From positions 1-64,000 of the forward strand of contig NZ_JACOPN010000008.1 in the NCBI RefSeq assembly GCF_014287875.1: a stretch of DNA of 64,000 bases. The letters run 5' to 3'. Source of the stretch: Flintibacter faecis (GTDB lineage: Bacteria > Bacillota > Clostridia > Oscillospirales > Oscillospiraceae). Shown one piece after another: positions 36,074 to 45,889 of the stretch; position 1 is the first letter of the stretch; each line of letters opens with the position of its first letter. A model generated the notes under the pieces. That model was not told where the DNA came from. It worked only from the letters and a program-made list of their open reading frames with translations, and did no database searches. The position numbers and the translations under genes are program-made.

Positions 36074-36741
36074 GTGAAAATTTATTTGGTTTGACGGTTG
36101 CGGCAGATAAAGGCTTGGATGACCTGCAATGCCAGCGGCTTTTGAGTGAGAACCGCAAATATCAGGAGGTCATGCTGCAATACCGATGTGCGCTGAAAGC
36201 ACTTGAAAGCAGGTTGGAAATTCTGAACGAAGAGTTTTCATTGCAGCACGATCGCAATCCGATAGAAAGTATGAAAAGCCGCTTGAAGTCGCCGTCCAGC
36301 ATTATGAATAAGATGCACAAGCGCGGACTTTCTCTGGATTTTCCGACCATGCAGGCAAATATCATGGATATTGCCGGTGTGCGTGTGATCTGCTCTTTTG
36401 AGGAGGATGTGTTCTTTTTGGCAAAGTGCTTAAAAGATCAGTCTGATATTGAGATAGTCACAGAGAAGGACTACATTTCCAACCCAAAGCCCAACGGCTA
36501 CCGCAGTCTGCACCTGACGATCCAGCTGCCGGTATTCTTTGCGGAAAAAGAGATCCATGTACCGGTGGAGATACAACTCCGTACAATCGCTATGGACTTC
36601 TGGGCAAGCCTTGAGCACACCATCCGCTATAAGAAAAATCTGCCGATAAATACTGAAATCGAAACTGAACTGAAAGAGTGCGCCGCTTCCAGCAGAGAGT
36701 GGGATGGTAAAATGGAGAATCTACTGCACATCCTAACTTAA
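36070..36741 (+). CDS. Small alarmone synthetase (GTP pyrophosphokinase family)
   Basis: A 223-aa RelP/RelQ-like synthetase making (p)ppGpp. RSH synthetase motifs are KSPSSIMNKM near residue 77, DIAGVRVICSF near 100, NPKPNGYRSLHLT near 140 and PVEIQLRTIAMDFWASLEH near 165. It overlaps the CoADR gene by 4 bp (ATGA). The C-terminus (MENLLHILT) ends 31 bp before the tRNA-type attachment site; it may have been altered by island insertion, but the length is within the family's range. Confidence 0.88.
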   Translation: MSENLFGLTVAADKGLDDLQCQRLLSENRKYQEVMLQYRCALKALESRLEILNEEFSLQHDRNPIESMKSRLKSPSSIMNKMHKRGLSLDFPTMQANIMDIAGVRVICSFEEDVFFLAKCLKDQSDIEIVTEKDYISNPKPNGYRSLHLTIQLPVFFAEKEIHVPVEIQLRTIAMDFWASLEHTIRYKKNLPINTEIETELKECAASSREWDGKMENLLHILT

Positions 36742-36772
36742 TATGCACTGAATAAAAGAAAAAGCCTTATAT

Positions 36773-36817
36773 TTCACACGCATGAGGCCACTGGTTCGAG
36801 TCCAGTAGTCTCCACCA
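36773..36817. repeat. Attachment site: tRNA 3'-end fragment (left copy)
   Basis: Contains a T arm (ACTGG, loop TTCGAGT, CCAGT), a 7-nt acceptor strand AGTCTCC, the discriminator A and CCA, but no matching 5' half of a tRNA upstream. The 45 bp recur exactly at 58596-58640. tRNA 3' ends are standard integration sites for tyrosine recombinases, and an integrase gene lies next to each copy. Confidence 0.85.
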
Positions 36818-36851
36818 AAAATCACCGGAATCGCTTGATTCCGGTGATTTT
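36818..36851. terminator. Terminator between attachment site and integrase
   Basis: AAAATCACCGGAATC and GATTCCGGTGATTTT form a perfect 15-bp stem with a 4-nt loop. It is repeated next to the right attachment copy (from 58641). Confidence 0.8.
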
Positions 36852-36998
36852 CTTTCGTAATCCGCAACTTTTTGGGGTGCTTAATTTTTGGCGTTTCTTC
36901 AAGACTCACACACTGACCCACACGGGGAAAGGGCCGGAAAGTACTGGACAGGGCCAGACAGGATTTTTCCTGACTGGCCCTGTATTTTTTTGCCATAT

Positions 36999-37850
36999 TT
37001 ACCGCATCTGCTGGTTGATGACCCCACCGATGGCATCGGCAGCGTCCTGTTTCATCTGGGCCGTGGCGTGGGTGTAGGTGTTCAGGGTGAACCCCGCCGA
37101 ATAGTGGCCCAGCGCGCCGGACAGCGTCTTTACGTCTACCCCGCTTTTCAGCGACAGCGTGGCGAAGGTGTGTCTGAGATCATGGAACCGAATGTGCTCC
37201 GCACCGATGGGTTTCAAAATTTTGTCATGGGTTCTCCGGAAGGCATCCGGGTCATACATGGTTCCGGTTTTGGGCGATGGGAACAGATATGGATTGCGAG
37301 GGTGCTTCTGATGTTCGGCGATCAGCAGGTCGACTGCCTGCTGAGGGAGAGCCAGCGTTCGCACGGAGTTGCGAGTTTTCGGCGGACTGACCACCAGTTC
37401 CCCGTTGATTCGATTTATCTTCTTTGTGATAGAAAGCGTTTTGCTCTCCACATCCAAGTCCGTCCATTGGAGGGCCAGCAGCTCCCCTCTCCGCAGGCTG
37501 GTGGTCAGCTTGTCCAGCGGGACGTCCCCAATTCCGGGGATGATGTGGTTCTCGATGTAGTTGGTGTAGTAGGATTTTGTGTTGGGCCGGATGCGGGGTT
37601 CGGCGTAGACCTCGTACCACGTCCGCACCCATGACGCAACAGTATAGTTGCCAGCTTTGGATACGTCCAGCCGCTGACTTTCACTGATCGCGGTCTTGAG
37701 TTTCTCCTTGACTTCGGCCTGCGTTTTACCCAGCACGTTCTTGATGATCCGTTTTCCAGTTTGGTCATAGCCCGCGGTGTACCGACCCTCACAGCGGCCA
37801 TCCTTTCGTTTTTGGATATTCCCCTCTCCGTTTGCTCGTCGTTTTGGCAT
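36999..37850 (-). pseudogene. int: Tyrosine integrase, internally deleted copy
   Basis: A 284-aa frame of a phage-type tyrosine recombinase. The N-terminal arm-binding domain is present (MPKRRANGEGNIQKRKDGR) and so are the catalytic Arg (LRRGELLALQW), the HDLRHTFATL box and the Tyr (TLNTYTHAT). Compared with the copy at 58812, 102 codons between PLDKLTT and LRRGE are missing, removing most of the core-binding domain. The missing 306 bp are flanked in the other copy by two 11-bp repeats (GGTGGTCAGCT), so repeat-mediated deletion is likely. ATG at 37850 with AAGGGG upstream is preferred to longer starts. Confidence 0.85.
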
Positions 37851-38404
37851 GGTATCAGCCCCTTTCGACAACGAACAATACCGTAACCAAGGGAACAAAG
37901 CTATCGGAAAACCGGACTGTTATCAAAAAGTTATCATTTGCCCCTCGGAGCCGTGCCGCCCTATCTTTGTCTATGGCGGCGCAATTTCTGCGCTGCCGGG
38001 GACGTTCTCTTTAGTTACAGCGGTGCGATTTTCGAACGGCTGAGAAGTCCTTTTTATTGACTACAACGGCGCAAAATATACACGTTTTCCTCCGAAAATC
38101 GCCGCTTTGCAGAAATCACTTTTTTGAGCGGTAAAAAACGGCGATTTCCTCAACCGCCTACGGAACGGCCACCTTGAAAAGTCTGTTGCCACAGGCATTT
38201 GCCGTGTCCAACGTTCACCCAAGACCGCGAAAACACCTCTCAAGGTGCACATTAGACTGCGGTTTCAAAACCTCGGAAAGCCCCGCACTGCGGGGCTTTG
38301 TGGGCGGGCTGCGGGCGCTTGCGACTGCGGCCCTTTATCTTGTTATATTTTCGAACGGGGATATCACCCCACAAAACACCTTCAAAACCGGTATCAACGC
38401 CCCT
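37851..38404. other. Intergenic DNA between integrase and IS110
   Basis: There is no credible gene. The only open frames here are short and unrecognised. A motif TTTTCGAACGG occurs around 38029 and again, nearly identically, at about 38350 and 39846, suggesting repeated island-specific sequence interrupted by the IS element. Confidence 0.4.
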
Positions 38405-38626
38405 TGAGGGAGCGATGATATAATATCCTCATGCGGACAGAGAATTTCCTGCTTCTATCTTTGTAGCCAAGTCTACTGCGCACAGACTGGAACCTCTGCC
38501 CTGTGGGATGTCACTTATGAGCCGGATGTCGGGGCGATGGATCGCTTTCTTCTAATCTCGCAACAGGTTGTGACCTTCAGCAGCACGAGGAATGTCCGTA
38601 ATTTGAACATGAGAGGAGCCTGCACT
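38405..38626 (+). ncRNA. Candidate bridge RNA region of the IS110 element
   Basis: The roughly 220 nt before the transposase are noncoding, with a promoter-like TATAAT (about 38418-38423). IS110-group elements express a structured bridge RNA from this left-end segment that pairs with target and donor DNA. The position fits; the guide loops were not resolved by eye. Confidence 0.4.
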
Positions 38627-39820
38627 ATGTACATCGTTGGGATCGACATCGCCAAGAGGAAGCACGAGGCAGCGGTGATTGACGGCGAGGGCACCGTCAT
38701 CATCAAGCCATTTTCCTTCACCAACAACTGCTCCGGGTACAATCGGCTGCTGGCCATGCTCGCCAAGGCCAAGCTGCCACTTGACGAGGTTTCCTTTGCA
38801 ATGGAGGCCACCGGACACTACTGGCTCGCTCTTTTTACCAGACTTCAGAAGGAGGGCTTCCGTGTTCAGGTCATCAATCCGGTGCAGACCAACTCCATTC
38901 GCAACTTCTACATCCGTCAGGCTAAAACAGATCCGAGGGACGCCCTGCTGATCGCGGAGGTGATTCGTTTCGGACACTTCTCCGAGTCTACCCTGCACCC
39001 GGAAAACATTTATGAACTGAGAGAGCTGTGCCGTGGACGGCACGCCATCGTTTCCATGCAGGCAGATGTTAAGCGAAAGGTTGTTGCCCTGCTGGATCAG
39101 GTCTTTCCTGAATACGAAACAGCTTTTACCAATATGTTTAGCGACACCTCCATGGCGATTTTGCAAACCTGTCCTACACCAAAGGAATTATCCGAGATGC
39201 CTCTTGAGGAGCTTTGCCATCTCATCGAAGTCTCCAGCCACAAGCGCTTCCGCATGGTGAAAGCGCAGGAGCTTCAGGAACTTGCGCGCAGTTCCTTCGG
39301 CTTCGCCATGGCCGGCGATGTTTTCAGCACGATGATCCGACTCTATGCAAAGCACCTCGTTTTCTTGAAACAGCAGGTTCAAGAAATGGACCGCAAAATC
39401 GCTGAGATTATGGATACCCTGGACACACCGATCACCACCATCACCGGCATCGGTCCGACCCTTGGCGCGTACATCCTCAGCGAGATTGGGGACATCAATC
39501 GCTTCTCCTCATCGGCAAAGCTTGCTGCCTACGCAGGAATAGATCCCACCATGCGACAGTCCGGTGAATACAACGGTGTCAGGAACCGCATGTCCAAACG
39601 AGGCTCGCCTTATTTGCGGCACGCCATTTGGCTGGCGGCTTCATCAGCAGTACTTCATGATCCGGCGCTGAAGCTTTATTTTCAGAAAAAACGAGATGAA
39701 GGGAAGCCCTACATGGCGTCCGTGGGCCACGCCTGCAGGAAGATGGTCTCCATCATTTACGCCGTTATGAGAGACAACAAGGCCTACACGCCCTATATCC
39801 CAAATGAGATTTCGGCTTGA
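38627..39820 (+). CDS. IS110-family transposase (DEDD recombinase)
   Basis: A 397-aa transposase. The N-terminal RuvC-like DEDD catalytic residues appear in GIDIAKRKHEA, AMEATGHYW and AKTDPRDALLIAEV. The C-terminal transposase_20 domain (about 270-360) has TGIGPTLGAYILSEIGD and the conserved Ser region RNRMSKRGSPYLR. The ATG at 38627 matches the family start (MYIVGIDIAK) and has a GAGAGGAG site. It is full length and likely active. The element ends were not pinned down. Confidence 0.92.
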   Translation: MYIVGIDIAKRKHEAAVIDGEGTVIIKPFSFTNNCSGYNRLLAMLAKAKLPLDEVSFAMEATGHYWLALFTRLQKEGFRVQVINPVQTNSIRNFYIRQAKTDPRDALLIAEVIRFGHFSESTLHPENIYELRELCRGRHAIVSMQADVKRKVVALLDQVFPEYETAFTNMFSDTSMAILQTCPTPKELSEMPLEELCHLIEVSSHKRFRMVKAQELQELARSSFGFAMAGDVFSTMIRLYAKHLVFLKQQVQEMDRKIAEIMDTLDTPITTITGIGPTLGAYILSEIGDINRFSSSAKLAAYAGIDPTMRQSGEYNGVRNRMSKRGSPYLRHAIWLAASSAVLHDPALKLYFQKKRDEGKPYMASVGHACRKMVSIIYAVMRDNKAYTPYIPNEISA

Positions 39821-39961
39821 CAAATTATAGCCGGTCTGTGCTTTTATCGAACGGCCTTCCTCATCCAAAAATCCGGCTTAAAAAGTTCGGCTTTTCGTCC
39901 AAACCCATTCCCACGAATATCGCCAAAAAGTTACCGTCACAACGCTGCTCCAAATCGCTTT

Positions 39962-40083
39962 TCATCGCGTTTTTCAACTTCTCCCACAAACGGCCCACGT
40001 TCGCTTTTACAGGCGAAAGTGGGTACACCACCCAGCTTTCGGAGAAAGATCGTACACAGCGGCTTACACGCCGAAACAGGGGT
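39962..40083. repeat. Diverged direct repeat, copy 1
   Basis: It shares TTTTTCAACTTCTC, ACAAACGGCCCACGTTCGC, GGGTACAC and CGAAACAGGGG, in order, with 40245-40363. It is too diverged and too few in copy number for CRISPR. Origin unknown, possibly remnants of a decayed gene. Confidence 0.6.
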
Positions 40084-40244
40084 CTTCCCTCCCTCGGTCA
40101 CAGCGCAGTCTTGTGCTGCCAGCAAAATTGCTCTGAATACCGCATTTGTAACCCTTGATTCTGCCGCGCTTTTATATACATACATTTCCCGGTTCTCTGT
40201 GAACCCCCACTATCCGCAACAGCTCTATCTCAGACCATCTTTCA

Positions 40245-40363
40245 TCCCGATTTTCAACTTCTCTCACAAACGGCCCACGTTCGCTCTCACTCACGAAAGC
40301 GGGTACACACTCGCCTTCGCCAACAGGATCGCACACAACGGCTCACACGGCGAAACAGGGGCG
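40245..40363. repeat. Diverged direct repeat, copy 2
   Basis: Second copy of the 39962-40083 repeat: ACAAACGGCCCACGTTCGC, then GCGGGTACAC, CGCACACAACGGC and CGAAACAGGGG. Confidence 0.6.
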
Positions 40364-40408
40364 TTTCCGACGGGGGCGCTATCTCTACCCTCGGACCGTT
40401 TTGCGCGG

Positions 40409-40575
40409 TTCGGAAACCCTGCGTGGCCGGGTGTCAGAACGGCAAACTTTGCCGCTTTTGGGCCTTGGTCGAGGGGCGCTCCCGAAGAACGCAGAGAGCC
40501 TTCGGAACAGCGATGCGCCCATGCGTGTCGCTGTTCCGAGGCGCCGCGGCCCCGCTGGGCTGCGTAGTTCTGCTA
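40409..40575. repeat. Direct repeat shared with the end of the second integrase copy
   Basis: TTCGGAAACCCTGCGTGGCC through AACTTTGCCGC and CTCCCGAAG, then GGCCCCGCTGGGCTGCG, recurs at 59873-59985. This copy has about 65 extra bases including a hairpin (CGGAACAGCGA with TCGCTGTTCCG, about 40503-40538). Together with the attachment repeats it suggests duplicated or recombined island ends. Confidence 0.7.
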
Positions 40576-40633
40576 CCAATGTGCCGATGACAAAAAATTC
40601 ATTCGATTCATGAGCTGGTTCATTTCTTGATTT

Positions 40634-43600
40634 TTATATATCTCCTATGATTTCTTTTAGTACAATCGGCTTGGCATATTTGATTTGAGCATCACTAATG
40701 AAAATCGTATCAGATTCTCTCGGCTTAGCCCACATTGCCGGATATATTACCAGTTTCTTGCTGGCCCATTTCCCATGCGCAGTTATGCGATGTCCATCAA
40801 AATCAACAGAAATACCTGAACGCTGGAGAATGCGTATCATCGGAGCCATAATCTCTTTCTGCCGGACGGGACTCAGTTCTTCCGGTAACCTTGTTTGTTC
40901 GCCCCAGTCCAGCAAATTCAGTGCCGCTTTTCGATCTAACATTCCGTGAACAAATTGATTTCGATAGTGCTTCAGGCACTTATGACAGGCACTTTCACAG
41001 GTACATCCCTCTAACAGTTCTCTGGCCTTTGAGAGCAGTGTCTGGATCTGAGATTCCATGCTGACTGCATAACCGGCACCGCTGGAAAGACTGTCGTACA
41101 GATAGATGTCCACGTAATCACCGCTGGAATTTTGACGGATACGATACCCCGTTACCAGTTCCGTAAATTCCACATCCAACTCCTGGCATGCGGCAAGCCG
41201 CAAGGCTTCTGCCAAAGATTGACCGGCACGATTTAACCAGGAGCTCTTTTCTGCGTTGACATCCACCTTTGTCCTATCCAGTTCGAATTCCAGAACCAAC
41301 ATATCGGTGATAAAATCGTATCCCAAATTCACATTGATAGTATCCGTGTGCTTGCATCGGGTCCGATTAAATTTGGAGTGATAAGGCCGCATAACATTCT
41401 TCAGAACGCTTTCGTCATCACCGGGCATGGCGGCACCACAGTCACAACAGACCATAAACCCCTTATTACCCACACCTTTATTCAGCATAACAATTCTCTG
41501 GTTCGCACGGACTGCCATTCGAATATTGGCACAGCCATTAACCTCGGATACATCATCCGCCTCCGGCAACGTGGAGTATAGCGGCTGCTGGGTAGCAGAG
41601 TATTCTTCATTCAACTGAGCCGTTTCAATAGATCTGGCGTCCTTGGGTGCAAATCCCCAAGGACGTAGCATTTCACGCATGGAGGTCAGTGTAGGATTGC
41701 CGCAGAAGGGACACTGATCCATATGATCTTCCCGCAAACCAAACCATCCGCACTTCTCGCAGTTCAAAACACTCTTGCGATAGTTAGCGTCTTGAATAAA
41801 AGGTCGTGCAGGAGAGGCTGCAGTTGCTTCTGTCTGATCTCCGCCGGGATGGTAGAAACCACCGATCTGATAGGTCGTTTTGTCCACAACAATGGCTCTG
41901 CCGGGAGCATATTCTCCGACAGCCATATCAAGTCCTCGTTCAACCTGATATTTCAGTTGTTCGTTTGGCTTAGAAATATAGGTGCTGACCACATTTTTAG
42001 GAAAAGAATATGTAGGAATAATGCCTTCTTCATAAAGTGCGTCCAGCATAGACTTTCTTCCTGATTCGCTTCCGTTATCTGTTTCAAACAGCTCGGGGTG
42101 TTTGTCTCGCTTCAACTTTAGCTGCGCCAAAGCCGTTGAGAGCGCATCCTTGTAGCTATTCAACGCCTGCTTGGCCTGGGCAGGAATCAGAATATCATTG
42201 TCGGAAATCTGGTAGGTTGTTAGGTACGCTCCAAACGATTTCAAATGATCGTCCAAGAAGGCAATCGCCGGAATCGCATCCAAACTCTCAGATTTCAATT
42301 TTAAGTAGCTTTGCAGTGCAACCATTCCTAAGTGACGCTGCACGATTTTTTCACTACTGGTATCCACCCATGGCCTGCGAGGGTCTCCCCTGAACATGGG
42401 AACAGGATTAGCAAAGTACAGAGCATCATGTGGGCCATCTTCGCAGAACGTCACAATGGTGGACAGGCTGGAACCTCGACGGCCAGCACGGCCAGCACGC
42501 TGTTGGTAGTTCTCTCGCATAGGAGGAATATTTCGCAGACCGACTGCCACCAGAGATCCAATATCGATACCAACTTCCATAGTGGTTGTACTACTGAGGA
42601 TATCCACAGGTGCCTGGCCAGCTTGAAGAAAGTCCTGAAAGCGCAGTTCATACTGCTCTGTTTTTGACCACAATTCATCTCGCTGATCCTTATGAGATAG
42701 CTGAGCAGTATGCTCTTCTGTGTCGATGACACGAATGGTCTCTCCGTTCATTGCGGCTGTGATCGGAGATCTCCAGAAATCCAGCGCATCAATTTCGTCT
42801 TGTGTCATAGGATGAACCTGCTCACATTGACAGCTGGGGCATTTTCCGTGCATAGGATATGCTGTCAATTCAGAGCAACGTTCACAGCGGTACCACGAAT
42901 GATTTAAGTCAAACCGAGGCTTTACACGAGAAAGATCAACATAGTATTTGCCTTCGTCGAGTTGTCCCTCCGCCATGAAGGTTTCACGAAGGACCCGCAC
43001 CCATATCGCTTCTTCTGAATCGTTGTCCGTCCACCCCATCAACCCTTTGAGCGTATTAGAAAAATGCCAGTCCTTGTCCATACCATAGCCAGCGTAGTTG
43101 GGACGAACCTTGAGTCGTACATCTTTGGAAATTGTTTGTCCAAGCACGACAAAGGAATCGCAGGCCCATAAAATCCAGGCGTTAAATAACTCAAGAAAAG
43201 CATCTTCCTCAACATCAATCCCAGCTTCCTCCAGCGCATCGATTGCATCCCATTTTGCGGAGTCGGTCGGCTCAATCCAACTGATGGCGGAATCTATCAA
43301 CGTATTATATCCGCCGCAATACAGGCGCAGGAGTTGCTCCTTCATCTGACTGGGAGCATGTTCTGTTATTGAAAACCGCGGCTCATAATCTCTACGTTGC
43401 TTTTGACTCTTCTGATAGCTCTTGATAGCCTGCCGCCCATGCTCAAGAAGAACCTCTTGCTGCTGTTCCTGGAACAAGTGCACATGATTCTCAGCAGCAG
43501 CCATAGCAAAGAAGTCATACAACGAATTTAATGAGTACTCTTTCGGCCCCTGTTCCATTCGGTGGATTGCCAGAGCGGTTAACTGTCTTGCTGCGGTCAT

Positions 43601-45886
43601 ATCCGAGGCATCCGACATATCCCGAGCCAGTTTTGCGGCCCTTTGACGGCTATCAGAAAAGAGAAGGACCTTTCTTCCTTCATTCGGCAACTGATCTGGG
43701 TAGCCCATTTTCTTTGGAACGGGAGGCTGTGCTTGGAACTGTGCTTTAATCAGATTGAAAAATGAAAGGTTTCCTCTGGTGCTGAAAGAAGTCAACTGCA
43801 TTTTGGAAAGTTCATGCCGACAATGGGGGCATTTGGAAAATGTCAGGATGTTTGGGCGTCCCTTCGCACTAAAATCACTGTAATAGAGTTTTCTAATTCC
43901 GGGCTTGCCATCCAAAGAATCATCTGTGAAATCAACGAATCCGCTTTCAATATCCAGATAGCAGGGGAATATTTTGCTCTCGCTCTGTTTTTGGGGAAGC
44001 CGATAATCTGCATCCGGCAAGAACAGGTGGATTTCTTTTACTTCATCCTCATTGACAATTCCGGGTTGGTGCCACAAATAAGTTCTTCTGCGATTTTCAA
44101 AATCGGCGGTTAAAACATACCCCTTGATAAAGATACTGCCGCAGCGACGGTCGTTATAAAGCTCGTAAACTGCACTGCCGCATTCCTTGCAGGTCATTCT
44201 GCCATCAGTAAAATAGATTTCTCCCAAGGTCAACCCGTTTTCAGAGTGACAATGGGGGCAATTCGGGTTTGTGCAGGCATAAACACCTTTGATTCCACGA
44301 AACAGCATGTGCATTCGGGCGGGAAACAGAACACTGCCTTCTTCACTGCGGGCCAAGGGGGCAATCGCCAGCATAACACTCACAGCACGAATCGCATCCT
44401 CTTTTTCGCCTTCCGGGAAAATGGAGTCCGCCAATTCCTGTAAGGAAACGGCGGTTCCCCGGCAAAGCTGAAACATCTTGCGGAAGGGTTTATACTCAAC
44501 GAGATGATTATATAGCCAGCGACATGCGCAATCCACATCTACAAAGGGAACTGGTGCGCCCGGAATACCCGACCAGAAATGATTCAATGCATCCAAACGC
44601 TGGGGGTCATCGCCTTCAAACGGTTCGGCTTCCATCCCAACAAAATGAGATAGCGGGAGGTCATTGCAACGCTCTGCACCAAGATCTTCTTTTTCGCCAG
44701 TCAGATAGCAGAACGGATGATTATCATCCGAGGCTGTCAGCGCATTGGCGAATTCCCGAACCGCCCTACGATCCTCTTCGTCATTGTTGGGCATACTGGC
44801 GGTAGTCAGGATAAATTGGACCCGACTCCGGTCAATTCCTAAACGGTGAAACAGTCTCCGAATCAACAACGAAACTTCTCCACCTGCAGAACCACGATAC
44901 ATATGTGCTTCGTCAATGACGAACAAGAGCTTATTTTTAGGGTCACTATCTAACCATCTTTTGGTACTGTCCCAGATTTTTTTCTCCCTGGGACGCAGAA
45001 GCATATACTCCAGCATGGAATAGTTGATAATTAGAATATCGGGGCAGAACTGCTGCATTTCAAAACGAGTGACCAATTCTGCATCTTCTGCATCCGGAAT
45101 ATGCTTGCTGTTGTGCAATTTTTCTAAAAAAGCGTCAAAGTTCTCCTTGGATGGAATCTTACCTTCCTTCGTCAACTGACGCAGAAAATCTTCCCCCTCA
45201 TCCGTTTCTGGGTGAACCATTTTGGCATAAGTGTTTTCTAATCGATGGTCAGCGTCCCTTCTGGGCTCTGGCCCCGCATAAGGGGTACGTCCTGTATACA
45301 TACCAAACTGCGGGCGGCGGACATCATTTCCGCAAGTCTCTCGGAAGATTTTCACAAAACGATGCCCTGGGTCGCCGATCAGTCTGCGAAGACGGCTCAC
45401 CTGATCAGAAACCAGAGCATTCATGGGATACATGATAACCGTGCGAACACCACGAAGTGCCCAACTGTCTGTTCGGTTTCTGGCCTCATCAGCAAGTTTT
45501 GCCATCAAGGGCCACATAAAACATTCGGTTTTACCGGAGCCTGTACCGGTGGACACAAACAAATCATCCCCATTGAAGGCTGCCTCCAGAGCAGAAATCT
45601 GATGGCAGAAGGGTGCAGGATATATGCCCAGATCTGCAATTGACAGTTGGGTAAAATATTTTTTCAGCCAGTCAGGCAAGTCGTCGGAAGATTGTATTCC
45701 GTTTTCCTTGCTCTTATAGGCAGGCGAGGATTCAATATAAGGTTTCTGATATAAAACCCCTTCTTGGTCCAGCTTTCCCTGCAGCGCAGAAAGCAGAATG
45801 GGAGACTTCCCGAAATACTGGGATTTTATATAGTTTTCCAAGGCTTGCCGCAGCTGCAAATGTACGGCATTTGCTCCATTTGCCAT
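40634..45886 (-). CDS. Giant DEAH helicase with DUF1998 domain (DruE/DISARM-like)
   Basis: A 1750-aa SF2 helicase. Walker A STGTGSGKTE is near residue 112, VIDEAH near 324, TTAS near 361, and motif VI QQRAGRAGRRG near 1130 preceded by MEVGIDIGS. Several zinc clusters lie between (CTNPNCPHC and CKEC near 540-575, CPHC near 680, CERC and CPSC near 1000). The C-terminal DUF1998 region (about 1590-1660) has SSGAGYAV and CESACHKCLKHYRNQ. This joined architecture is that of Druantia DruE and related DISARM DrmA/DrmB proteins, so anti-phage defence is the best inference. GGAGGAATAAACC precedes the ATG. It is last in a four-gene operon, 3 bp after the previous gene. Confidence 0.85.
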   Translation of the reverse strand: MANGANAVHLQLRQALENYIKSQYFGKSPILLSALQGKLDQEGVLYQKPYIESSPAYKSKENGIQSSDDLPDWLKKYFTQLSIADLGIYPAPFCHQISALEAAFNGDDLFVSTGTGSGKTECFMWPLMAKLADEARNRTDSWALRGVRTVIMYPMNALVSDQVSRLRRLIGDPGHRFVKIFRETCGNDVRRPQFGMYTGRTPYAGPEPRRDADHRLENTYAKMVHPETDEGEDFLRQLTKEGKIPSKENFDAFLEKLHNSKHIPDAEDAELVTRFEMQQFCPDILIINYSMLEYMLLRPREKKIWDSTKRWLDSDPKNKLLFVIDEAHMYRGSAGGEVSLLIRRLFHRLGIDRSRVQFILTTASMPNNDEEDRRAVREFANALTASDDNHPFCYLTGEKEDLGAERCNDLPLSHFVGMEAEPFEGDDPQRLDALNHFWSGIPGAPVPFVDVDCACRWLYNHLVEYKPFRKMFQLCRGTAVSLQELADSIFPEGEKEDAIRAVSVMLAIAPLARSEEGSVLFPARMHMLFRGIKGVYACTNPNCPHCHSENGLTLGEIYFTDGRMTCKECGSAVYELYNDRRCGSIFIKGYVLTADFENRRRTYLWHQPGIVNEDEVKEIHLFLPDADYRLPQKQSESKIFPCYLDIESGFVDFTDDSLDGKPGIRKLYYSDFSAKGRPNILTFSKCPHCRHELSKMQLTSFSTRGNLSFFNLIKAQFQAQPPVPKKMGYPDQLPNEGRKVLLFSDSRQRAAKLARDMSDASDMTAARQLTALAIHRMEQGPKEYSLNSLYDFFAMAAAENHVHLFQEQQQEVLLEHGRQAIKSYQKSQKQRRDYEPRFSITEHAPSQMKEQLLRLYCGGYNTLIDSAISWIEPTDSAKWDAIDALEEAGIDVEEDAFLELFNAWILWACDSFVVLGQTISKDVRLKVRPNYAGYGMDKDWHFSNTLKGLMGWTDNDSEEAIWVRVLRETFMAEGQLDEGKYYVDLSRVKPRFDLNHSWYRCERCSELTAYPMHGKCPSCQCEQVHPMTQDEIDALDFWRSPITAAMNGETIRVIDTEEHTAQLSHKDQRDELWSKTEQYELRFQDFLQAGQAPVDILSSTTTMEVGIDIGSLVAVGLRNIPPMRENYQQRAGRAGRRGSSLSTIVTFCEDGPHDALYFANPVPMFRGDPRRPWVDTSSEKIVQRHLGMVALQSYLKLKSESLDAIPAIAFLDDHLKSFGAYLTTYQISDNDILIPAQAKQALNSYKDALSTALAQLKLKRDKHPELFETDNGSESGRKSMLDALYEEGIIPTYSFPKNVVSTYISKPNEQLKYQVERGLDMAVGEYAPGRAIVVDKTTYQIGGFYHPGGDQTEATAASPARPFIQDANYRKSVLNCEKCGWFGLREDHMDQCPFCGNPTLTSMREMLRPWGFAPKDARSIETAQLNEEYSATQQPLYSTLPEADDVSEVNGCANIRMAVRANQRIVMLNKGVGNKGFMVCCDCGAAMPGDDESVLKNVMRPYHSKFNRTRCKHTDTINVNLGYDFITDMLVLEFELDRTKVDVNAEKSSWLNRAGQSLAEALRLAACQELDVEFTELVTGYRIRQNSSGDYVDIYLYDSLSSGAGYAVSMESQIQTLLSKARELLEGCTCESACHKCLKHYRNQFVHGMLDRKAALNLLDWGEQTRLPEELSPVRQKEIMAPMIRILQRSGISVDFDGHRITAHGKWASKKLVIYPAMWAKPRESDTIFISDAQIKYAKPIVLKEIIGDI

Positions 45887-45889
45887 GGT

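Larger units (their letters stand above)
39821..40633. other. Repeat-bearing intergenic region
   Basis: There is no convincing gene in 800 bp. It contains a two-copy repeat (39962-40083 and 40245-40363) and a module repeated beyond the island's right boundary (40409-40575). The reading frames crossing it are not protein-like. Confidence 0.5.

Noticed and set aside
36773..36817. Complete tRNA gene
   Set aside because: T arm, acceptor 3' strand and CCA are present, but the upstream 40 bp lack the D arm, the anticodon arm and the complementary 5' acceptor strand. The same holds at 58596-58640.
39962..40363. CRISPR array
   Set aside because: Only two diverged copies, far longer than CRISPR repeats, and no cas genes nearby.
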